The position numbers were made by a program, and so were the translations under genes. A stretch of 10,552 nucleotides of DNA from Acidimicrobiia bacterium (GTDB lineage Bacteria; Actinomycetota; Acidimicrobiia; Acidimicrobiales; CATQHL01). Where the stretch lies: NCBI GenBank assembly GCA_021296435.1, contig JAGWAK010000093.1, forward strand, positions 4,714-15,265, written 5' to 3'. The notes under the pieces were generated by a model that was not told the DNA's origin, ran no database searches, and worked only from the letters and a program-made list of their open reading frames with translations. How positions within the stretch are numbered: the stretch's first letter is position 1; each line of letters starts with the position of its first letter. Positions 6,334-10,552 of the stretch are shown here, one piece after another.

Positions 6334-6996
6334 TCAGAACTCGGACCGCCAGTCGTAGAGCACGCCACTGGGCGGCTCCGGCGCCGGCAGTTCTGCGGCG
6401 GCCTGACGCGCCGCGTTGATGAACTCCCGCACCAGGCGCGGATCCTTCCGGCCCGGCGCCGACTCCACCCCTGTCGAAACGTCGACACCCCAGGGGCGTG
6501 TCTTGCTGATCGCCGCAGCCACGTTCTCCGGCGTGAGCCCGCCTGCCACGATCACCGGGAGCGACCCTGCCGCGCGTTCCGCCAGGGCCCAGTCGAAGAC
6601 CCTCCCCGAGCCGGGCTGGTCGGCGTCCACGAGGATGATGTCGGCACCGTAGGACCGGGCCTGCTCCAGTTCCTCCGAACCGGCGCGGAACGCCTTTATC
6701 ACCCTCGGCACCTGCTGGCGCACCCGCTCGGTCTCCTCCGGCGACTCCCGGCCGTGCAGCTGCACGGCGCGGAGGCGCGCCTGGTTGGCGATGCGCACCA
6801 CGTTGCGCGGATCCTCGTTGCGAAAGACACCCACGGTGAGAATCTCCGGCGGCAGCCGCCGGGCAATGTCCCTGGCCAGCGACGGCGAGATCCGCCGCGG
6901 CGACGGGGCGAACAGGAAACCCACCGCGTCGGCCCCCATGGCCACGGCCAGGAGCCCGTCCTCCTCGCTGGTGATGCCGCACATCTTGACGAACAC
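6334..6996 (-). CDS. trpF: Phosphoribosylanthranilate isomerase
   Basis: The 220-residue (beta/alpha)8 barrel enzyme converts N-(5'-phosphoribosyl)anthranilate to CdRP, the third step of tryptophan synthesis. The N-terminal MFVKMCGIT holds the catalytic general-base Cys6. The general-acid Asp is in IILVDAD (about Asp124). AVQLHG, the phosphate-binding IVAGGLTPENV and the terminal GVDVSTGVES are typical. The start is GTG at 6994-6996, with AGGG about 7 nt upstream. It follows the ygfZ-like gene after 74 nt and precedes trpB. A dedicated TrpF is notable in an actinobacterial-type cluster, since many Actinobacteria lack it and use the bifunctional PriA (HisA/TrpF) instead. Here HisA is probably single-function, which the window cannot show. 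The C-terminal tail after residue 205 is poorly conserved. Confidence 0.95.
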   Translation of the reverse strand: MFVKMCGITSEEDGLLAVAMGADAVGFLFAPSPRRISPSLARDIARRLPPEILTVGVFRNEDPRNVVRIANQARLRAVQLHGRESPEETERVRQQVPRVIKAFRAGSEELEQARSYGADIILVDADQPGSGRVFDWALAERAAGSLPVIVAGGLTPENVAAAISKTRPWGVDVSTGVESAPGRKDPRLVREFINAARQAAAELPAPEPPSGVLYDWRSEF

Positions 6997-7070
6997 GCCG
7001 CGACCCTACCGGCCGGCAGGCACCGGTTCGCCGACCACCTGCCGCAGCGCGCCGCATTCCCCGGCACCGC

Positions 7071-8006
7071 TCACGGCACCAGCGGCAGCACTCTGATCTC
7101 GCACGACCGCCCGTCGTCGCCGTCGAGACGCGCCGGCGCAGGCGGCTCGACGCGGCGATGCACGTAGGCCAGGGCGATCGCGGCCTCGAAGGTGGGTGAG
7201 AAGGCGCTGCTGGTGATGCGCCCGATGTTCGAACCGCCGGCGTCGGTGATCGTGGCTCCGGCGGGTGGCAGGTCCGCGCCCTCGAGGACCAGGCCGCGCA
7301 ACCGGCGTGGGGTGTTACCGCCGCGGCTGTCGATCCGGGCGACCAGCTCCTGGCCCACAAAACACCCTTTGGTGAAGCTCACCGTCTCGGCCACGATGCC
7401 CGTTTCGGCGGGGATCAGTCCCTCGGTCAGTTCCTTGCCCGCTTCAGGGACCCCCGCCTCGATGCGCACCGCCTCGAGCGCAGCCGGATCGCAGAGCCTC
7501 ACACCGTCGGGCGGCGCCACCTGCCCGGCCACGAGGTCCCAGCCGCCGACGCTTCCCCAACCCACGGCGGCGACCACGACAGCGGTCCCACCGTCGCCGG
7601 TTGGCTCCCTCACGGTTCCTGCCGCCGGGGGTGGCGGCGCGGCGGCACCCCGCACGGACAGCATGGTAAGACTGCGCACCTCCAAGTCGACCGCCACGCG
7701 CAGCTTGAACCGCTCCAGGCGAGTCCGAGCCCCCTCCCCCAGCCCGGGAGCCAGGTCGCAGAGGAACCGCTCCTCGGTCACCCGGGTGACTCGCAACCGA
7801 CAGAGCAGCTTCCCGTCCGGCTGCAGCAGCAGCGACGGGATCACCCCGCCGGGAGCCAGGTCGGCCAGGTCCTGGCTGAGCTGACCCTGCAGGAAGCTCG
7901 ACGCGTCGGGCCCGGTGAGCATCAGCACGTCGCGAGCCGTCACGACTCCACCGGCGCCGTGACGCAGTTCCCGGTAGTCGGCGCGGTAGGACTCTGAGAC
8001 GGTCAT
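7071..8006 (-). CDS. ygfZ: YgfZ/CAF17-like folate-binding protein (Fe-S cluster repair / tRNA modification family)
   Basis: The 311-residue protein is related to the aminomethyltransferase GcvT. The family signature KGCFVGQE (residues 213-220, Cys215) is that of the YgfZ/CAF17 group, in which it is written KGCYxGQE. An N-terminal GcvT-like part has FLQGQLSQDL (38-47) and LLQPDGKLL (60-68), and a C-terminal barrel-like domain has RRLRGLVLEG and IGRITSSAFSP. YgfZ proteins bind tetrahydrofolate and help maintain certain Fe-S enzymes. The ATG at 8004-8006 overlaps the trpE TGA (ATGA), so I use this start although the frame is open further upstream. The middle (about 120-145) is an Ala/Pro/Gly-rich linker. 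Its link to tryptophan genes is positional only; the original GcvT role is unlikely because no glycine-cleavage genes are present. Confidence 0.88.
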   Translation of the reverse strand: MTVSESYRADYRELRHGAGGVVTARDVLMLTGPDASSFLQGQLSQDLADLAPGGVIPSLLLQPDGKLLCRLRVTRVTEERFLCDLAPGLGEGARTRLERFKLRVAVDLEVRSLTMLSVRGAAAPPPPAAGTVREPTGDGGTAVVVAAVGWGSVGGWDLVAGQVAPPDGVRLCDPAALEAVRIEAGVPEAGKELTEGLIPAETGIVAETVSFTKGCFVGQELVARIDSRGGNTPRRLRGLVLEGADLPPAGATITDAGGSNIGRITSSAFSPTFEAAIALAYVHRRVEPPAPARLDGDDGRSCEIRVLPLVP

Positions 8007-9526
8007 CGCTGCTCTGCTGATGCCTCGGCGTTGCGGGTCATGGTGCGCGCTGCGTGTACGGCAGCCAACAGCGCCCGCGCCTTGTCGCGGCATTCGCGCT
8101 CCTCGGACTCCGGCACGCTGTCGGCCACGATCCCGGCGCCCGCCTGCAGGTAAGCGCGCCCGTCGCGCACGGCGACGGTGCGGATGGTGATGGCTGTGTC
8201 CAGATTGCCGGAGAAGTCGAGGTAGCCCACCACGCCGGCATATGGGCCGCGCCGGGTTGGCTCGAGGTCGTCGATGATCTCCATGGCGCGGACCTTGGGG
8301 GCGCCCGAGACCGTGCCGGCCGGAAGCGTGGCGCGCAGTACGTCGACGGGGCTGTGGCCGTCGGCCAGCTCGCCGGAGACCTGGGAGGTGAGGTGCATCA
8401 CGTGGCTGTAGTACTCGAGGGTCATCAACTCGTCGGTGTGCAGCGTGCCGGGCTGCACCACCCGGCCCACGTCGTTGCGGGCCAGGTCCAGCAGCATGAG
8501 GTGCTCCGCCAGTTCCTTGGGGTGCTCGGCGAGCTCGCCTGCGAGGCGGCGGTCCTCGCGCTCATCGGCACCGCGAGGCCGGGTGCCGGCGATGGGCCGG
8601 GAGGTCACCCGCCCGTCGCGCAGTTGCACCATCGGCTCCGGCGAGCTGCCCACGAGCGTCACCTCCGGATGGCGCAGGAAGTACATGTAGGGGCTGGGGT
8701 TGACCTGTCGCAGTGCCCGGTAGAACTGGAACGGGTCGGCCTCGAGGTCGAAGTCGAAGCGTTCGGAGAGCACCACCTGGAAGATGTCGCCCTCCAGGAT
8801 GTGCTCCTTGGCGGCGCGCACCGCTTCGCAGTAGGCCTCGGGGGTGGTGCCGGCAGACACCTCCGGGAGCGGATCCCGGTCGCCGGGCGGTTCCAGCAGG
8901 GGTTCGGGCTGGGGTCGTGCACCGGCGCGGGCCAGCTCCTCGAGCGACTCCAGGGCCTCCTCGTAGGCGTCGTCCAGCACCTGCTCGGTGGGTTCGGGCG
9001 GCAGGATCACGTTCTGGATGAGGAGCACCCGCTGGCGCCAGTGGTCGAAGGCTACGCACCGGCCGATCACGTCCAGCACCGCATCCGGCATCCCGACGTC
9101 GTCGGTGGGTGGATTCGGGAGCCGCTCGACCTCCCGCACCACGTCGTAGCCGAGATAGCCGACAACTCCGGAGTGCAGCGGTGGCAGCCCCTCGATGGCC
9201 GGCGAGCGGAAGCGTTCGAGGATCACGTCGAGAGCCGCCAGCACCCCCTCCTCAGTCGGGAGCGGTCCGAGGTCGTCGCCGCTGATGGTCAGCCGGCGGC
9301 CGCTGGCGACGATTCTGGCTCGGGGCCGGCAGCCCATGAACGAGAAACGGCTCCAGCGGTTGCCCCGCTCGGTGGACTCCAGCAGGAATCCGGGCTCGTC
9401 GCCGACGATGCGCGAGAAGGCGGCCACCGGCGTGATCAGGTCGGCGAGCAGCTCGCGCCAGACCGGCACCACCCGGTGGTGTGCCGCCAGGCGGCCGAAC
9501 TCCTGCCTGGTGGGCCGGGCGCTCAC
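8003..9526 (-). CDS. trpE: Anthranilate synthase component I
   Basis: The 507-residue chorismate-utilising enzyme makes anthranilate from chorismate and ammonia or glutamine-derived ammonia. The N-terminal LLES (48-51) is the tryptophan feedback-binding motif, so allosteric inhibition is expected. The catalytic domain has GDIFQVVLSERF, NPSPYMYFL, GSSPEPMV, RPIAGTRPRG (310-319), LLDLARNDVGRV (345-356), PAGTVSGAPK (402-411), YAGVVGY and GAGIVADS (463-470). All are standard TrpE blocks and favour TrpE over PabB. The glutaminase partner TrpG is not in the window. The start is GTG at 9524-9526, 6 nt after the hisI stop; the GAGGGG ribosome site is very close (2 nt), hinting at tight coupling to hisI. 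The stop overlaps the start of the ygfZ-like gene. Confidence 0.96.
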   Translation of the reverse strand: MSARPTRQEFGRLAAHHRVVPVWRELLADLITPVAAFSRIVGDEPGFLLESTERGNRWSRFSFMGCRPRARIVASGRRLTISGDDLGPLPTEEGVLAALDVILERFRSPAIEGLPPLHSGVVGYLGYDVVREVERLPNPPTDDVGMPDAVLDVIGRCVAFDHWRQRVLLIQNVILPPEPTEQVLDDAYEEALESLEELARAGARPQPEPLLEPPGDRDPLPEVSAGTTPEAYCEAVRAAKEHILEGDIFQVVLSERFDFDLEADPFQFYRALRQVNPSPYMYFLRHPEVTLVGSSPEPMVQLRDGRVTSRPIAGTRPRGADEREDRRLAGELAEHPKELAEHLMLLDLARNDVGRVVQPGTLHTDELMTLEYYSHVMHLTSQVSGELADGHSPVDVLRATLPAGTVSGAPKVRAMEIIDDLEPTRRGPYAGVVGYLDFSGNLDTAITIRTVAVRDGRAYLQAGAGIVADSVPESEERECRDKARALLAAVHAARTMTRNAEASAEQR

Positions 9527-9532
9527 GGCCCC

Positions 9533-9898
9533 TCAGCCGGCGAAGGACGTGAAGAAGCAGGAGCGCTCGCCGGTGTGGCAGGCGCCGCGGCCCTCCTGGA
9601 CGACCTTGAACAGCAGCGTGTCACCGTCGCAGTCGTAGGAGGCTTCGCGCACGAACTGCCGGTCCCCGGAGGTTTCGCCCTTGCACCAGTACTCCTGGCG
9701 GGATCTGCTCCAGAACCAGGTCCTGCCCGTCGCCAGCGTTCGCCGCAGCGCTTCGGCGTCCATCCAGGCCAGCATCAGCACCGCACCCGATTCCACGTCC
9801 TGGACGACGGCAGGCACCAGCCCGTCATCGTTGTAGGTCACCGCCTCGAGGGCGCCCGCCGCGGGCGTGATGGGGGTGGCGACGGTCATCCCGTTCAT
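9533..9898 (-). CDS. hisI: Phosphoribosyl-AMP cyclohydrolase
   Basis: The 121-residue enzyme opens the adenine ring of PR-AMP in the third step of histidine synthesis. MLAWMDAEAL, WFWSRSRQEYWCKGETSG and the C-terminal DCDGD (89-93) with CHTGERSCF are diagnostic. Cys90, Cys107 and Cys114 are the expected zinc ligands, and the Asp residues of DCDGD bind magnesium. It is the stand-alone HisI, without a fused HisE pyrophosphatase domain. The start used is ATG at 9896-9898; a second ATG three codons on (MTVAT) is possible, as neither has a strong ribosome site. It follows the groES-like gene after 49 nt, in which a GC hairpin sits, and is followed by trpE after 6 nt. hisI next to trpE is a known actinobacterial arrangement. 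Confidence 0.96.
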   Translation of the reverse strand: MNGMTVATPITPAAGALEAVTYNDDGLVPAVVQDVESGAVLMLAWMDAEALRRTLATGRTWFWSRSRQEYWCKGETSGDRQFVREASYDCDGDTLLFKVVQEGRGACHTGERSCFFTSFAG

Positions 9899-9906
9899 GC
9901 TAGAGG

Positions 9907-9926
9907 CGCGGCGCGCGCACGCCGCG
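9907..9926 (-). repeat. Perfect 7-bp GC hairpin just upstream of hisI
   Basis: CGCGGCG (9926-9920) and CGCCGCG (9913-9907) are perfect reverse complements around a 6-nt loop TGCGCG. The hairpin lies in the 49-nt gap between the groES-like stop and the hisI ATG, ending 8 nt before the ATG, where a Shine-Dalgarno would be expected but is not seen. No T-run follows, so a classical intrinsic terminator is unlikely. It could damp hisI translation or mark an mRNA processing point. GC-rich chance pairing is also possible. Confidence 0.4.
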
Positions 9927-9947
9927 ACGGACCGTGGGTCGGCGGGC

Positions 9948-10319
9948 TCAGAGGTACAGGCCCGTGCTTCCCTCTTCGAGGCGCTCGGCGGCCACGGCGT
10001 GCACGTCGCGCTCGCGCAGGATGATGTAGTCCACGCCGCGGACCTCCACCTCGTAGCGATCCTCGGGATTGAAGAGCACCCTGTCGCCGACCTCCATGGA
10101 CCGCACGTTGGGCCCCACGGCGATGACCTCCGCCCAGGTCAGGCGCTTGCCCACCTGCGCGGTGGCGGGAATCAGGATGCCCCCCGAGGAGCGCCGCTCA
10201 CCCTCGGTGGCGCCGATGCGCACCATGATCCGGTCGTTGAGCATCTTGACCGGAAGCTTGTCGTCGGATTCCGGGGCGGGTGCGCCGAGCGCAGAGGGGG
10301 AGATCGCCGAAGAGGGCAC
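9948..10319 (-). CDS. GroES/Cpn10-like co-chaperonin paralogue, roof loop missing
   Basis: The 123-residue protein has a 25-residue N-terminal extension and then a GroES-fold: MLNDRIMVRI, a mobile-loop-like stretch with SSGGILIPATA (the GGIL tripeptide is where GroES contacts GroEL, 46-49), AEVIAVGPN, EVGDRVLFNPED and DYIILRERDVHAV. Compared with E. coli GroES, the roof hairpin between VGPN and VGDRV is nearly absent. The protein ends in an extra tail, RLEEGSTGLYL. The start GTG at 10317-10319 is 9 nt after the hisF stop and has no close Shine-Dalgarno; the ATG at 10242-10244 (Met26) would give a 98-residue protein of normal GroES length and is a fair alternative. No groEL is nearby. It is probably a divergent co-chaperonin rather than the main GroES; its role in a his-trp cluster is unknown. 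Confidence 0.85.
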   Translation of the reverse strand: MPSSAISPSALGAPAPESDDKLPVKMLNDRIMVRIGATEGERRSSGGILIPATAQVGKRLTWAEVIAVGPNVRSMEVGDRVLFNPEDRYEVEVRGVDYIILRERDVHAVAAERLEEGSTGLYL

Positions 10320-10328
10320 GATGTGACG

Positions 10329-10552
10329 CTACCCCGCTCCGGCGCCCGAAGCGGGCCGAACCCGCACACCCGCGGCGGCCAACGCCTCCTTGGCCTCGGC
10401 GATGCTGTGCTCGCCGAAGTGGAAGATGGAGGCCGCCAGCACCGCGTCGGCGCCGGCGGCGACCCCCTCGGCGAGGTGATCGAGGGTTCCGACGCCTCCT
10501 GAGGCAATCACCGGGACGTTCACGGCGTCGCTGCCGGCCCGCGTCCGCGGCA
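10329..10552 (-). CDS. hisF: Imidazole glycerol phosphate synthase cyclase subunit, C-terminal part (partial, runs off the right edge)
   Basis: The in-frame sequence enters from the right edge and ends at TAG 10329-10331. It reads TRAGSDAVNVPVIASGGVG, then TLDHLAEGV, GADAVLAASIFHFGEHSI and an Ala-rich tail. ASGGxG and the AASIFHFGE block are the phosphate-binding C-terminal half of the HisF (beta/alpha)8 barrel; the closely related HisA lacks the FHFGE block. HisF uses HisH-derived ammonia to form the imidazole ring. The GTG at 10521 is inside the gene, not a start, because homology continues upstream of it. It is the first gene of the visible minus-strand cluster, 9 nt ahead of the groES-like gene. 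Confidence 0.93.
   Translation of the reverse strand, partial: PRTRAGSDAVNVPVIASGGVGTLDHLAEGVAAGADAVLAASIFHFGEHSIAEAKEALAAAGVRVRPASGAGAG

Noticed and set aside
5145..6488. A longer trpB beginning upstream at 6488
   Set aside because: The extra N-terminal residues overlap the trpF coding end, are Arg-rich without homology, and the ATG at 6299 has a well-spaced AGAGGT.
7008..7027. ACCGG...CCGGT inverted repeat between ygfZ and trpF as a terminator
   Set aside because: The stem is only 5 bp with a 10-nt loop and no T-run; too weak to call in GC-rich DNA.
8054..10024. A 656-codon open frame on the plus strand opposite trpE and hisI
   Set aside because: It is the shadow of two well-supported enzymes; the His/Gly/Ala-rich translation shows no family motif and no ribosome site.

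Overview
The window looks like the chromosome of a high-GC actinobacterial-type bacterium, possibly an Acidimicrobiia relative. The reasons are the very high GC, frequent GTG/TTG starts, the hisF/hisI/trpE...trpB/trpA supercluster, and repeated 4-nt ATGA/GTGA stop-start overlaps. The lineage is an inference; there is no marker gene here that fixes it.

Left end (1-992). The last codons of a beta-ketoacyl-ACP synthase II (FabF-like) come in on the plus strand and face a FabZ-like 3-hydroxyacyl-ACP dehydratase on the minus strand. Upstream of fabZ on the same strand is a BCP/PrxQ-type peroxiredoxin. Its reading frame is intact except for one in-frame TGA exactly at the peroxidatic cysteine (codon 45, TPG-TGA-TKQAC). 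The resolving cysteine (Cys50) is kept. A hairpin with a G in a small apical loop lies about 10-36 nt after the TGA. Together these point to a selenocysteine peroxiredoxin with a bacterial SECIS element, which is the most interesting signal in the window. The 3' end of this gene is odd: its frame has no stop until deep inside fabZ.

Middle (993-3073). A 155-bp divergent intergenic region precedes a plus-strand extracellular solute-binding protein (SBP_bac_5, peptide/nickel class). It has a signal sequence but no cysteine, so it is not a lipoprotein, and there are no transporter partners nearby.

Right part (3070-10552, all minus strand). Read 5' to 3' this is one dense cluster: hisF (partial) - groES-like - hisI - trpE - ygfZ/CAF17-like - trpF - trpB - trpA - DUF3179 lipoprotein. 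Several junctions overlap by 4 nt (trpE/ygfZ, trpB/trpA, trpA/DUF3179), which suggests translational coupling. The Trp enzymes cover chorismate to anthranilate (TrpE), phosphoribosylanthranilate isomerisation (TrpF) and tryptophan synthase (TrpBA). trpG, trpD and trpC are not in the window. HisF and HisI belong to histidine synthesis. The N-terminus of trpA is split from its body by an apparent single-nucleotide frameshift. Together with the missing peroxiredoxin stop, this raises the possibility of small indel errors in the assembly. A substitution error producing TGA exactly at a catalytic Cys is a different and less likely kind of error.

There is no gene-free stretch longer than about 155 bases. 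I see no tRNA, rRNA, CRISPR array, insertion sequence or phage gene.
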